This document shows, piece after piece, positions 34,040 to 46,190 of a stretch of 64,000 nt of DNA (its first letter is position 1; each line of letters begins with the position of its first letter). Below the pieces are notes generated by a model. That model had not been told where the DNA came from, made no database searches, and saw nothing but the letters and a program-made list of their open reading frames with translations. Source of the DNA: Anthopleura xanthogrammica. Taxonomy: Eukaryota; Cnidaria; Anthozoa; Actiniaria; Actiniidae. The translations under genes and the position numbers were made by a program. The DNA lies in assembly GCA_964019055.1 (NCBI GenBank), contig OZ025206.1, positions 11,639,486-11,703,485 on the forward strand, given 5' to 3'.

Positions 34040-37000
34040 TTATCTCTTTGATCGCTTCGGAGACGGCTCAACATCATCCTCAAAAGTTGATTTCTTACTC
34101 TTACCAGTAACACTGGACGCTGTGGCCTCTGAAGTCTGTTCACACAACAACTCAGTCTCTAGGAAACTCTCATCATCATCGAAACTAGTGAACCAACTGA
34201 AACCAAGATCTTCTTCATCTTGGTCTTCAGTATTCTTAATTGTTTTAACTTTTGAACTTTCTTTTGATAAAATTGACTTAGCTTCATTTGAAGAAATTTG
34301 TTGTCCATGTCGTCCACAATCGGCTGTCTTTTTGGACTTGTCATCCTTGGTAGACGTCGTTGCCATGGAATCCGTTGTCATGGCATCAGTTGCCATAGGC
34401 AACGTTGCACGTGTTGTTTCTTGGTCGAGTCCACAATCGGCTGTCTTTTTGGACTTGTCATCCTTGGTAGATGTCGTTGCCATGGAATCCGTTGTCATGG
34501 CATCAGTTGCCATAGGCAACGTTGCACGTGTTGTTTCTTGGTCGAGTGCATCGCACAAAGCGGAGTCAATTTCTCCGTTTTCTTCGATCAAAGATTCGAA
34601 GCAAGAGAACAAGGTTTTTTGTTTGGGATCCTAAAAGGAAAAACTTTATTGCTTCATTGTTTTCCTTTTCATGATTCAGTTTATCAGAACGGTATTCTTA
34701 TGAGTGGGGAAACATTAGGGCAAACTCCTAGTCCTACCATAGCCGAACTATATTTTAGCGTAACCGTACCTACAGTAACTGACCTTGAAATTAGAGTGAA
34801 GCGCACGAAAGAATAGGAAGCCATTTCAGTGTATATACATTGGAATGGATTCCTTTTGCGCGTTTTCGAACGAGTGGGTAACGTGCTACCGCACTAACTT
34901 ACAGCACATTATGTAATACCCTGGTGTACTCACAAAGTGTGGTCAGGTCATGATAACTTATAGTGCGACGACAGTATGACTACGAAATTTCTGCGTTAAT
35001 TATTTCTCACTCGCATGAGATCCTTTCTAAGGTGAAATAATCAGGCCAACAAAAAAAGCTTTCTTGTCGGTTTTCCTAGTTGCGGAATGTGCATAACAAG
35101 GCAGGTTGTCAGTGAAGTGCCCTCCGACCCAAACATATCATTACCCGCCTGTTTTGCGGGAAGTAAGGGGCACCAGACCCAGCCATACCAGCACTTAAAA
35201 TAATCGTAAAACATCTGTGTAGAAGGGGCTGCCCATTCTCTAAAACAATTCTCATTTAGAGAAGCTAAACAAACAGGCCCACAAGAAAATCTGTCGCAAC
35301 TTTCAAGATTCATTCTTTCAAAACTTGAACTTGTACTTTATTTTTCACATACCTTAAAGGTTATCATATCTGCATTAGAAAAGTCATCTCCACTCAGCCC
35401 AGCCTTATTGAGTACTTCAAGTTTGCCTTGAATAAGAGGCCTGTCGGGAAAAAGTTCAATGAATTTATTCGCTGTCGATGGACTTTCTTACAAGGGGTCG
35501 TAATGTTTGACCTTTATTTCTTTTAAGACTACTATCAGTGCTCCGTTTTGAAGGTAAAGCTTTAAAACTCAGAGAGAAGTCGAAGGAAGGCTTTGTCAGG
35601 TAATAAGCACTCACTCAGTCCAGGTCACTGCATCGTTAGAATAACTTTTTGATCGTTATTTGTCATCCAAGAGATTTTGTTGCTCTCAGCCATGGAGACC
35701 ATGGAAGAAGACATTTTATTTACAGCTATTTCAAAAGGGGTTGGTGAATGTTGTTGCATGTTGCATACCGAGCCTGAAATGCACTATGGGCGATGTGAAT
35801 CCAATCATCGAAAGGTCAAAACATATGGAATTTTACCAAAATTTGCCTGTACGTTTTGTCGGCATATTTTCTTCTGTGCTGACATTATTTATATATACAA
35901 GTTATACAATAATTTCTCGTGGCATAACGTGGAATACCCCAAGAGTTATTTGTAGTTTCTAGTATACTTCTGATTGGCTGTATTTTCTATTAGCTTACCA
36001 AAGGAAGTCATCAGCTGTCGCTTTAGCCACAAGATAATGAATGTTGACGGAGTTTTTCTGACCAATCCTGTACACGCGATCTTCAGCTTGAACCAATGCC
36101 TGCAAAGAAAAAAAAAATTATCAAGACTATTTCATACGCTATTAAAACACCATAAGCTGAGAAACGACGTTACATTTTTCACTAAATTCAATTATTATCC
36201 CGCCAGATCGACCTCTAGGAATGGACCTATCTCTTTATGTGCCGCAGTTGAAATTAATACATTGGGAGGTGGCCAAAATTTACCTTTGTTGCATATGGAA
36301 TCTCTCCCCATCAATTTTCCCTTCCTCAAACAAAACCACGAAAACCCAGTACAAGCGCTGCAGTAGTCATAACATCAAGAATTATATAAGCAAGACCGCA
36401 TTTTCATCATAGTCTGCAGATTTAGTACATATGTTTAATTATATCGATTTGCAACGGACTGCTCAACCGCCGCACTCGGGAGACCGAGACTTTCATGATC
36501 GTACGTACCCCAGGGTTCCAGAATAGTTCCGCAAAGACCACCGTGCTACCTGCAGTCAATGTCAGACCTATGGCGATAAACATGTATTAGTCAATGTGGG
36601 TTGGGTATAAATGTTCTGACAACGCACAGCTCCCCTCCCAATACACTTGACAGCATAAGGGATGGACAGCATTTGTCAATTAGAAATGGAATTTCTTTCA
36701 CCTGGAGTAAATAGGGGGGAGGGTGGGGGTAGTGCCGGAAGCATTGCTGGATAAGCGCACATCTTAATAAGTCCTGGTATGTTTTTATTTTCTTGGGTTA
36801 CCTGTGCTAAGTGCAGTGATTGATACGTGTTTTACATGCGCGTCGACACATTACTTAATAGTGATTCCACTAACCAATGAATGAGCGCGCAATATTTGGT
36901 TCGGTTTTTTGTGGGATACCTGTGTTAGCTGCAGTAATAGACAAGACAGCAACAAGTACTTCTTTTTCCTTCTGAAATTTATCGCACAGAAGTTGTCGCT

Positions 37001-40000
37001 TGGATGACGGTGTATCGCCATCTATTCGAATGAACTTGTATTTCTGCAATAGAACGTTTGGCCGAACGGTTAGAGCAAATATTAAGTAAAACCGCTGGGT
37101 TACGAAGTCTCTCAAAAAAAGAAGTAAACTCTGTTAATGAGAAAGTTTCAAAGCCAAATTTAACTGGAAAATCCAAATGGAGTCTAATACTACTTTTACT
37201 ACTAATTTTAGTGTTCTGAAATAAAGGTATCAAAGAACTTGAAAAATCGAACCTGCACGATCACCTCATGTTACGCAAAGTGCTTTGGTCTTCTGCCCGG
37301 CTTACGTATGAATCGATTGTCTTTTTTCATTGGTCAGGTGGCAATCCAATCAGAGCGCGCGTTATATTATCGCTTCATTATGCATATATTATCTTGGTGC
37401 ACAGTGATTCATATTGGTGACAGAAGAGCTCAAATTACTTCCCAGCGCATCTCATGTTGTAACATGTAAAAATATTCAGTAAGGGGTAATGACGTAACAC
37501 AGCTGTGGCATTTTTTTCTTACCTTAGCAGTCAGACAGGTAGTAATGGCGTCCAGCATGTCTTTATGATGGGCAAACACTAACAACTTGTGACCACCCTC
37601 CAAGAGATCCAGAACATACTCCCTGACGTAAATAATAATAATAATAATATAATAAACTTTATTTACTCAAAAACAAAACAAAAAAAACTCTAAAATGAAT
37701 GACTAGTTATGAATAAATTTTTTAAGATTAATATTAGTTTCTGTGAATAGAGTTTTCTGGGTCTGTCCCTTGATGCAAAGGTTGTTTTTAGGTTCTACAG
37801 TTTTCCTCCCTCCTCAACAGCTAGAAAGACCAAATTCTCTATGAACTAGCGGATCTTTAAATTCAACCTCTCAGAGCAAAATCTCAATTCAGTCTACGTA
37901 GGGTGGCAGCGCCGGAAAAGGTATGTTCACCATAAGGGGTTCAGTGAGGCATAGTGCTACCACGATCACAGATATAAGACAATGAAACTCTATGCTGCGT
38001 GTTTTCCTTCGCCGTTATCATCCTTGAGAGAGAATGTGGAAAATAGTATCTTTGAGAATATAAGATTGACATCTGTCTCTGGGGTGAGCTATGCAACTCA
38101 ATAGCCTAGATCTGACCCTGTAAACAAAGGGAGAGAGGTCCAAGGAAACTGTTATACATACCTGACTGCTGGCATTTTTGAAGAGCACGTTTCATAAAAG
38201 TAATTCAGAAGAGCGCCGTGTTGATCTTTTTCCTATAAAGAAATACGAAACTTTAGTCTCAGTAACTGACAGACAACACAATGGATACACATAAACACAC
38301 GCACACACAACGTAAGGTCCAACAATAATTTATTGCGCGCAATATTGCAGGCAATGTTCCTGAAGTAGGATCGATTTCTACTTCGGCAACATTCCGTGCA
38401 GCAAGTGCGTTGTTTGACATGGCTCGCAACATCGATTGCCTGTAACATTTGACGCAATGCTGCACCGTGTGTCCGTAGCTTCACCCACATCCGAACAAAC
38501 AGACCACATAGTAATAAGTTTCTGTACATATCTTTGCATTGGGAGCTTGTCTGGCAGCTCTGCCCAAACACAAACACTCTTTCCTACCCATCCACACACT
38601 CACTACATTTGATCTTGCTTAGCCATTTGTAAGCAGCTCTTACCCATCCATCCTACCCATTCACTCCCTCCGAACTCTACCTGTCGTACCTTTGCATGGG
38701 CCACTTGTTTGGCAGCTCTATCTAATGGTTTCGTCTTTATTAACGACGGGTCGAGAAGAACCTGAGGGAAACACGAGAAAACCTGAATCTTAAAAAGCAA
38801 AAAGTAAACTTGGTTGAGAGTAAAAAATGAATTGTAAACGAACCATTTGGCGTCGTTTTGAAGGGAGTTCGGTTAATACTTCTGTTTTCATTCGTCTGCA
38901 AATAAAATGTCATAAAAAAGGATCATAAAATATTAAAATTTTATCAAGAGAGCTCACTTGATATAATAGTATCCACGCCTAGCTTGCGAACGAGTCGAGG
39001 TTCTTTACCACCTCCTCCCCTCCACCATAGACCACTCCCTGTTTATAGAGAACGATCGTATAATTGTCGAGCTAGAAATTCTGAGTAAGACGACGTGCGA
39101 CCAGTTGCGCACTCAACAACTCCCCTTTCCAACACTAACCACTCGATTAGACAATCATACGAACCTCTACTAAAACGATTGCTATGAGTTTTACTTTTCG
39201 ATTGCGCACAAAATTAACAAACATTTGTCTTACCTAATCATTATGCTCTCTTCAAGTATCAACTGCAGTTCCTCCATGTTCGAAGATCCTGAATAGTCCC
39301 AACCCCAACGGTTCTGAAACGAGAAAAGGCGTTAAAAACGAAAACTAGTGAAATATGATCATGTGCTTGAAACAGCGACAATTGTTGCGATTGATATTTA
39401 TCGCGGATACCCTGGGTTCCAGAGGGATTTTTTCGCGATTTCAAGAGGGTAATCGGAGGGCGAGTTTTTACATCCGCGAAAAAAATTGCTCTGGCTCACA
39501 AGGTAATTGCGAAAATCTACGTGGTGAGTCCCGCATTGTGATTGGAAAAATAATGATCTCGCATGCGTAATTGGTTTAAACAAATCTCCTCAATTCCGTG
39601 TCGTGACGTTTCCACCGCGTGCGTTATGCAGTCAAACAAAATCCCCTCTAATAGGGACTTTAAAGATACCACGAAAAGCCGACCTAGCACGGACTACCGG
39701 AAGTCCTTTTTTAATTTTTGTGTGCGCGGTTGCCACAATATCCAAAAAAAAATACCTACAAATCCTTGCTTTATGCTACAAGTTTCTCGAATTCAAGTGC
39801 GCAACTCTAGTTATGAGAAAAAATCTCTACTGAATGGGTTCATTGATTGAACGTAATTAATATTTTTTAGAATCTGACCTGCATTGCAGCACAGTAACGT
39901 AGACCAAACTCATGAAAGCTTGGAAATAACCTGGGTTTGACAGCACTGATTTGGGTGTACAGTTCCACGGGACGGGACAGTGCTGGTGTACCAGATAGAA

Positions 40001-43000
40001 GGAGGACACGTGTGGCTGACTACGAAAAAGTTATTTAACAAATATTAGATTTAAGGAATAAAAAAAACGTTTTTCATTTTAGATACTCTGATACAAACAT
40101 GGATGGTGGGAAACAGGAGAGAAGTGAAGGGTGCCTGTGACTAGCCTGCGTAGCGACCCTTGGATCTGATCAACCTCCCATTCAAGGGCTGCTACACAGG
40201 CTAGCCTGTGACCCACTTCCCCATTGACTAGCAGGTTATTTGTAACATGCATGCATAGGGAGGGAAGGGAGGGAGGGATGATTTGTTGAGGTTAGTTGGG
40301 AGTGACCCTCGTGAGAAATGACGTATACTCTCCTGAGGTTGGAACAAAGCTACCAACAACAGGAAATTTCCAACCAATATTATGTGCTTAAAAAGTAAAA
40401 TACCTTGATAAGAGGTGATGCAACCTTTGTTCTTGCTGCCTTGTAATTCTTGATAAAGTGACTTTCATCCTTTTTATAAAAAATGAAATAATAAAGGAAG
40501 TAAATAAATAATGGACTGATCACATGTGCAGGCAATGCCAGGTTGAATAAAGAATGAGGTTGGGAGAGATCCTGATGCTTCTATGACCCATACTCACCAC
40601 TTTCCATACATCAGTTCACTGGTCACACACAAAGCATTCAATCGCGGCTGCAAAGTAGCTTTAAAGGATTATTCAAATTTGAACCTTGCAGCCTCGACTG
40701 AATGCTTTGTGTTTGACCAGTGAACCAATGTATTTTTTCTTTTTTTTTTTTCTTTTACAACTTTTTATTAAGCAAATAAGATGTATATTACAATGACATA
40801 CGGGTATACATGTAAAGTTAAACAACACACTTACAGTTAACGAGAAAAGTTAAATAAAAGAAGAAAAAAAATTTTGAATAAATTCAAAAAAATTCAAGGA
40901 GTTTGTTCCATTTATTATAATGAAATCCTAGTTTTTCTTTTTCAGTAGCTATCCTTAACTCAATATGATAAATCATTTTAATTTTATTTAAGAAGGCAAC
41001 GTAGGACAATTTTAAGTTTGTTAAACTACTTTGATATATATAATATTTTGCTAATAAAAGTAAATGATTAATTAAAGTGAACCAATGTATGGAAAGTGGT
41101 GAATAATTTTTAAAAGATGTTGCTCATTTTCTTGTATTTTGACTGCTGTTCATCACATTTACAACATTATGATCATGCGTTTGTGATTATTTTAATAATT
41201 GACCAAAGCCAAACATCCAGACATCTAGAAGTTATGAAGGTCAAAAAGACATGAAAAGACCTTTAATACTTACAGCGATAATAACTCTTGGAGGATTGGC
41301 CTTTAACTGTTCTGTAAACTTAGACAACAAATCGTAGCTAATGATGTTAACTAGACCAGATGTGGGTTTATCCTTGCCTGTGAATACCACATTAATACGT
41401 TGTGGATCAACTGACGGCAGCCATCTTAAGATTGCCTGCAAGCAAAGATATTATGACCATTCATTATTCGCTGAATGTTTCATTACAGCACTTTTCGTAT
41501 TTCTGCAACCTAACCGAAGAATTTTGTGGTCATTCTTCATTTCATCATTCATTTATTTGATCATTCATTTACTCATTTATTCATTTGTTAATGAAATCAC
41601 TGACTTACTCACTAACTCACTGATTGATTGATTGATTGATTGATTCATTCATTCACCTGTTTATTTTCAAACACTTATTATTTCACATTGTTTCATTTGA
41701 TCATGGACTGAGGGATGGTCTGACTCATTCATTCATTCATCTATTCCTTCATTCATTCACTTTGCTCATGGACTCACACTGACTGACTAAATGTCAATCA
41801 TTCATTCATCCATTCATTTATTCCTTCATTCACTTGCAAATCTAGCTTATGTAAGCCACAGTTTTAGATTTTTCTGCAGGAAAAAAAATCACAGCATTTA
41901 CTGCTTTACCTGTTGCCATGTTATTCTCACAGAAGAAGGTGTAATCACTAAAAGAGGCCACTCCTTCCGATAGTAACCTGCAACACAAATTGCCTGTATC
42001 GTCTTTCCAAGACCCATATCATCAGCGATAAGTGCACGGCCATCATGACGAATACAGAAGCTTACTCCTTGCTTCTGGAATGGCATCAATGAGGATACCA
42101 GTTTAGAGTCAACCGAGTTCAAATTAATGTCCTGTGTGGATAGTTCTTTGAGTGTTCCTGGTGTTGTCTTCGTGAATACAGACAAAACTGTTTTTGGAAG
42201 ACCCTCTATGTAAACATTTGGCTGCAAGGGTTTGGCTGCAGTCACTAAATTGGGAAAAAGTTAAGTGTCAATATTTTCTCAAGGACCAGCCTGTCAATGA
42301 GGAACTCGGGGAGGGGGGGTTATAGCTGGCAGTAAGCATGCAGGAGAAAGGTTAAAAGAAGAAACTCCAATTGACATTTAGAAGTTGATTTTTGTGGTGG
42401 AGGAGGACCGGAGAACCCAGAGAAAACTTTTGAAACATGGGAGAGAATCAACAAGCAACTCTACTCACAACAACACCAAGCCCAGTAGGACTTTAACCCA
42501 GGTCGCATTGGTGAGAGGTGAATTAGCACCCTCACTGCTATACCAACCCAGCATGCTTCCCAAGTGGACAGTAAATAAGGTTCGTACCAAATTCATGCAG
42601 CTCTGAATAACAGACCATGACTTAAATTGAAATACTTACTAAAACTTTTGTAGTCTTCCAAAGCAAAACTCCACGTGGTAGTTGTTTGATCTTAATAGAA
42701 AATTCAAAACAAAACAAGACATATGCATTACTAAACATGTCAAATATATATAGAGTGCATGTATGTGAGTAGAGTTTGTTAGGTCTCTCTCTTCATTCAA
42801 GGGTTTTTCCATGGTATCTAGGGTCTTCCTCCCTCTGAAAAGCCTAACAAGCTAAATTTCAATTTCAGTGTGACCTGGAGGGACTTGAACCCGGGTCTCA
42901 TTAGTGAGAAGCAAGCACTCTCACTGCTATGCAGCCTGTGTTCTGACTTTGATTAGCCTAGAGGTTGTTTCAGGGTAGTAATAAAATTTGAAGTTAAACC

Positions 43001-43659
43001 CTTTTTGGAAGAAATGTTGGGAATATAATACTAGTAGACTCACCATAACTTCGACTAGGTATTGTCTTGAACATTCCTATAAGCTGTGCATGGTACGCAG
43101 CCTTGACTGCAAACCTATTTTTACTAATAAGTATGCAAGTTCCTTTTACAACTTTAACATCTTTCGATGCTCCAAAATTAGGCGCACCACAGACTTTATC
43201 ATTTCCTTGGGTCTGTTCTGGCCTATTGTCTAATTTTCCTTTATCACCTTTAGAAAAAGAGCTCTTTGAACTACCAGGCCTTGCGAATTTGGAAACAAAG
43301 TCTTGTATGCTAGTAGTTTGTGTTGTCGAAGTTTCATTTCCACTTTGTGTTGTCGTTGTTGTTGTGAACGTTGACTCATTGAATGAAGACTTTGAGGCCT
43401 GACCAGGAAATGATCTTCCTACATCAAAACTGGCGTCTTTACTAGCCGGGACTGTGTGCTTCGTAGAGTTTGATTGACGAGCTATTGAATGCGAAGAAGA
43501 AGAGCCAACAGAATCGGTATTAACGAGATTTTTGCTTAGTGTCAGCGTAGAGTTGTTGGGCTGTTTTGAATGATTGAGACGAGCTGCCCTCTTTTCCAAG
43601 GCTTTGCGACGATTTTCATCAATTTTTCGACGCTGCTCGTCAGTGAGATTCCCACTCAT
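34040..43659 (-). CDS. SMARCAL1: SWI/SNF-related annealing helicase SMARCAL1 (HARP), complete, 16 exons, 902 aa
   Basis: Nuclear ATP-driven annealing helicase that rewinds RPA-coated DNA and remodels stalled forks. Exons: 43044-43659, 42640-42690, 41910-42244, 41274-41435, 40404-40469, 39879-40019, 39234-39313, 38844-38895, 38690-38761, 38162-38232, 37523-37622, 36920-37043, 36509-36567, 35999-36099, 35353-35440, 34040-34630. Sum 2709 nt, all phases consistent. The N-terminus has the RPA-binding helix [19 protein letters not shown]. One HARP domain spans exons 1-2 ([14 protein letters not shown]...[12 protein letters not shown]). The ATPase shows DDMGLGKT (Walker A), DESH (motif II), [12 protein letters not shown] (motif III), and [11 protein letters not shown] (motif VI). 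Vertebrate proteins are slightly longer (~950 aa) with two HARP repeats; only one is recognised here. The last exon contains a 117-bp in-frame tandem duplication, then an acidic region and the basic end PSPKRSKR. Confidence 0.96.
34314..34547 (-). repeat. 117-bp in-frame tandem duplication in the last SMARCAL1 exon
   Basis: Two adjacent, nearly identical 117-bp units (34314-34430 and 34431-34547) encode two copies of a 39-residue Thr/Ser/Asp-rich segment beginning [17 protein letters not shown] and ending KKTADCG. Only single-base differences were seen (for example gacgtc versus gatgtc), which implies a recent duplication. It is wholly exonic and keeps the frame. Confidence 0.95.
40594..41102. 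mobile_element. Palindromic MITE interrupted by a 5'-truncated LINE
   Basis: Left TIR TCACCACTTTCCATACATCA then CACACAAAGCATTCA; the inverse TGAATGCTTTGTGTTTGACC follows at 40700 and the outer end ATGGAAAGTGGTGA lies at 41089-41102. The right TIR is split by the insertion described at 40734-41075. Confidence 0.85.
40734..41075 (-). mobile_element. 5'-truncated L1/Tx1-like retrotransposon with 15-bp target duplication
   Basis: A poly(T)-rich left end (poly(A) tail on the minus strand) and AGTGAACCAATGTAT on both sides (40719-40733 and 41076-41090) mark a target-primed insertion. The minus strand encodes a short C-terminal LINE-like peptide ([15 protein letters not shown], then [16 protein letters not shown]) before a stop. 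Clade assignment is by resemblance only. Confidence 0.8.
42374..42570 (-). mobile_element. tRNA-derived SINE, minus orientation
   Basis: CATTTAGAAGTTGATTTTTG, GGAGAACCCAGAGAAAACTT, CAACAAGCAACTCTACTCAC, GGTCGCATTGGTGAGAGGTG and CATGCTTCCC. Intronic in SMARCAL1. A rearranged relative with a tail-like left part and an inverted head lies at 42755-42945. Confidence 0.75.
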
Positions 43660-44346
43660 GATTGCATTGTAGGCAGCAGTTTTCAAGCACCAATAATTAG
43701 CAATAAAAGTACATTTTTGTACTTCCTGCGAAAAACTGCAAGAAAGCAAAAGAAGATTGAAATCACCGCGGAAAACATCAACAGATATATACTTCATTTA
43801 ATATTTTCAAACTGTCCCTTACTAACAACCAACAGATATATACTTCATTTAATATTTTCAAACTGTCCCTTACTAACAACTTGTCCTAAGAGATCGATAT
43901 AGCATAAGAATATGAAGTATATAGCTTACTATTTTGATTTCCGCTGTACACATCTCTTGATGCTTGTGGCTTCACAAATGTACAAACATATAAAATAATT
44001 AAACACTTTCACTAAATTTAAGCTAAATTAAAAAAAAAAAAAAATTATAAGCTCTTTTAACTAGTTAGCGTAGTTGATATCACAATATTAGTGTTAATAA
44101 ATAAAATATAGTCATCGCGAATATGCCACAGGAAGCCCAAACAGTGATACTATCCCATAGTTCCTAGCAAGGATTGCACAATGATGATGCAGTTTTTCAG
44201 AAACGTGGGTAAAATAGATTGTAGTGTAAAAATATAAGTATTTCTCTGTGATTCGTTCATAGTAGAAACCAGAGTTAAGATTTTGATAATTTTTGGTATA
44301 TTTGGAAGTATTTTAAAGACTGATTTGAGAAATCAAAGCAGAAAAA
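43660..44346. promoter_or_regulatory. Head-to-head promoter region of SMARCAL1 and ZNF622, with a 51-bp tandem duplication
   Basis: About 690 bases separate the divergent start codons at 43659 (minus) and 44347 (plus), so both promoters must lie here or in unseen 5' exons. A 51-bp unit starting AACAGATATATACTTCATTT is tandemly duplicated at 43780-43830 and 43831-43880. The rest is AT-rich. No CpG-rich core or TATA element can be assigned with confidence. Confidence 0.55.
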
Positions 44347-45453
44347 ATGCCGCTTTACACGTGTATAACTTGTCGTGTTGGGTTTGCTGATGGAGATCTA
44401 CAGAGAAAACACTACAAAACCGACTGGCATCGCTATAACTTGAAGAGAAAAGTAGCAGAAATGCCCCCTGTCACTGCAGAAGTATTCCAAGAAAAGGTTC
44501 TTGCACAAAGAGCAGAAGCAGCGGCCAAAGAACAGACGAAAGGTACCGCCATGTACTGTAAGATTTGTAACAAGAACTTTTCGTCCGAGAACGCTTACAA
44601 GAACCACATGCAGTCCAAGAAACATCTTGAAATAGTAGCAAAGTTTAAGGACAGCGATTCAGATAAAACGGCAAGCGTTGTGAGCTTGAAAAAGAAGAAT
44701 GAAAAAAGTGTGCAAGAAGCGGATACAGAAGATCCTGCTTCAGACGAAGAAGAAGAAGTTGAAGAGTGTGAGGATGAAGGTCTGGAGATCACAGAATGTC
44801 TTTTCTGTCCACACGAAAGCCTGAGCTTTGAAGAAAACATGAAGCACATGTCCAGGTCTCATAGCTTCTTCGTCCCTGATCTGGAATACGTTGTTGATCT
44901 CAAGGGCTTGATTGGATATCTTGGAGAAAAAATTGGAATTGGGAAAATGTGTTTGTTTTGCAATGAAAAAAGCAAGGCATTTCTCTCAATTGAAGCTGTT
45001 CAGAACCACATGGTTAGTAAAAGTCACACAAAGTTGGACTATGAAGGAGATGCTGCTCTGGAATATTCAGATTGGTATGACTTTACAAGTAGTTATCCTA
45101 GTAACAGCAAAAATGATAATGATGGTGATGATGTTAATGTCGACACTGGTACACTAAGTGTTGATGAAACTACAAATGAGTTGTGCCTGCCGTCAGGTGC
45201 AAAAGCTGGTCATAGAGATCTCCGGCATTATTACAAACAGAGGTTACCACTAGAAAGGGAGAATCATAAGGTTAAGAAGAGCATTATGGCTGACTACAAG
45301 GCATTGGGATGGCATGGCACAATAGCAGAGAAAACAAGGCAGAGACTAAGAGATGAGAGAGTGGAACGACAGCATATCGCTAGACATCAAATAAAGCTGT
45401 CTTTGAAGGCCAATAAATTTCAGACTTACTTCAGGCCACAAGTTATATTCTAA
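44347..45453 (+). CDS. ZNF622: ZNF622/REI1-like 60S ribosome maturation zinc-finger protein, single exon
   Basis: Cytoplasmic pre-60S factor of the Rei1/ZNF622 family, needed for late maturation of the large subunit. The 368-aa ORF is unspliced. Finger 1 at the extreme N-terminus has C6-C9-H22-H28 (YTCITCRVGFADGDLQ). Finger 2 has C71-C74-H87-H93 (YCKICNKNFSS...HMQSKKH). Then come the acidic DEEEEVEECEDE, finger 3 (ECLFCPHESLSFEENMKHM), the family block FFVPDLEYVVDLKGLIGYL, finger 4 (CLFCNEKSKAFLSIEAVQNH) and the C-terminal box SGAKAGHRDLRHYYKQR. Vertebrate proteins are about 480 aa, and the difference is mostly in the linkers. The ATG is preceded by AAAAA. The lack of introns contrasts with every other conserved gene here. 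It sits head-to-head with SMARCAL1, which argues for a functional promoter. Confidence 0.96.
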   Translation: MPLYTCITCRVGFADGDLQRKHYKTDWHRYNLKRKVAEMPPVTAEVFQEKVLAQRAEAAAKEQTKGTAMYCKICNKNFSSENAYKNHMQSKKHLEIVAKFKDSDSDKTASVVSLKKKNEKSVQEADTEDPASDEEEEVEECEDEGLEITECLFCPHESLSFEENMKHMSRSHSFFVPDLEYVVDLKGLIGYLGEKIGIGKMCLFCNEKSKAFLSIEAVQNHMVSKSHTKLDYEGDAALEYSDWYDFTSSYPSNSKNDNDGDDVNVDTGTLSVDETTNELCLPSGAKAGHRDLRHYYKQRLPLERENHKVKKSIMADYKALGWHGTIAEKTRQRLRDERVERQHIARHQIKLSLKANKFQTYFRPQVIF

Positions 45454-46190
45454 AATAATATACTTTTGTTTATTTTGAAAAATTCTTGTGTCCAAATATT
45501 TTACTTGTCCCAAAACATATTGAACTGCAGATCTTTACTAGTTTGCTAATCAGGCCAAAGGATCCTTGTAATAATCTATAGAGGTTTTGCATAGTCACAT
45601 TCTGGTAACCATGTTAGATGGCAGAACAACAAAATCTCTTACAGATCTGGGGATTGAAATTTTTCTCATGTAAAATGACTATATTGTTGACTGACTGCCA
45701 ATGATCCAACATAACTGCCATCGTGTTATCGTGCAAAACCTCTCTACTTTCTTTTCATAGGCAAGTAAGCTGAGCTGGTATGTCTCGTACTTTATATTAA
45801 TTTTGTAATAATATATATATCTAACTGGTTGTCAGCAGTTATTAGTTAGATTGTTAGATCCTTTCTACCTGGAAGTGCCTTGAAAATGTGGGAATAGTAT
45901 CTCTGAGAACATACAATTTGATACAATTTTACATACAATTTGATAGCTTTGTGTGGTAACATGCTCCAGTACCTCTCTAGAAACCTGTGCCTTTGGCACA
46001 TGCAACATTTATTGTGGGGTGAATATCTGATTGTAGTACCGTAGAGTGATTTCATTTAACCTAAAAATAAATGAATACTGTTCTAATAGACATAACTAGA
46101 CACTATACTAGTCTATATGCTCAATTATTGGACATTGACCATTACATTTTGTCCCATGGATTAAGTGAAATCACTATATAATTTTATTGG
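45454..46190. other. Short tail-to-tail intergenic region with a palindromic MITE
   Basis: Lies between the stop codons of ZNF622 and TACO1. A palindromic element spans 45581-45743: left GAGGTTTTGCATAGTCACAT, right ATCGTGCAAAACCTCTC, with ACCATGTTAGATGGCAG near the left end. A related palindrome is at 9895-10033. AATAAA for TACO1 is at 46183-46188. Confidence 0.6.
46183..46188 (-). terminator. TACO1 poly(A) signal AATAAA
   Basis: The minus-strand sequence is TAG CCAATAAAATT, so the signal begins only three bases after the TACO1 stop codon. The 3' UTR would therefore be very short if this site is used. Confidence 0.6.

Noticed and set aside
34122..34816. 170-aa and 172-aa plus-strand frames
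   Set aside because: Antisense shadows of the last SMARCAL1 exon; they repeat because that exon has the 117-bp duplication.
35041..35313. 90-aa minus-strand Cys/Trp-rich frame
   Set aside because: It lies inside a SMARCAL1 intron, has no consistent splice borders and matches no recognised family.
43067..43402. 111-aa plus-strand frame with a hydrophobic start
   Set aside because: Antisense of the first SMARCAL1 exon.
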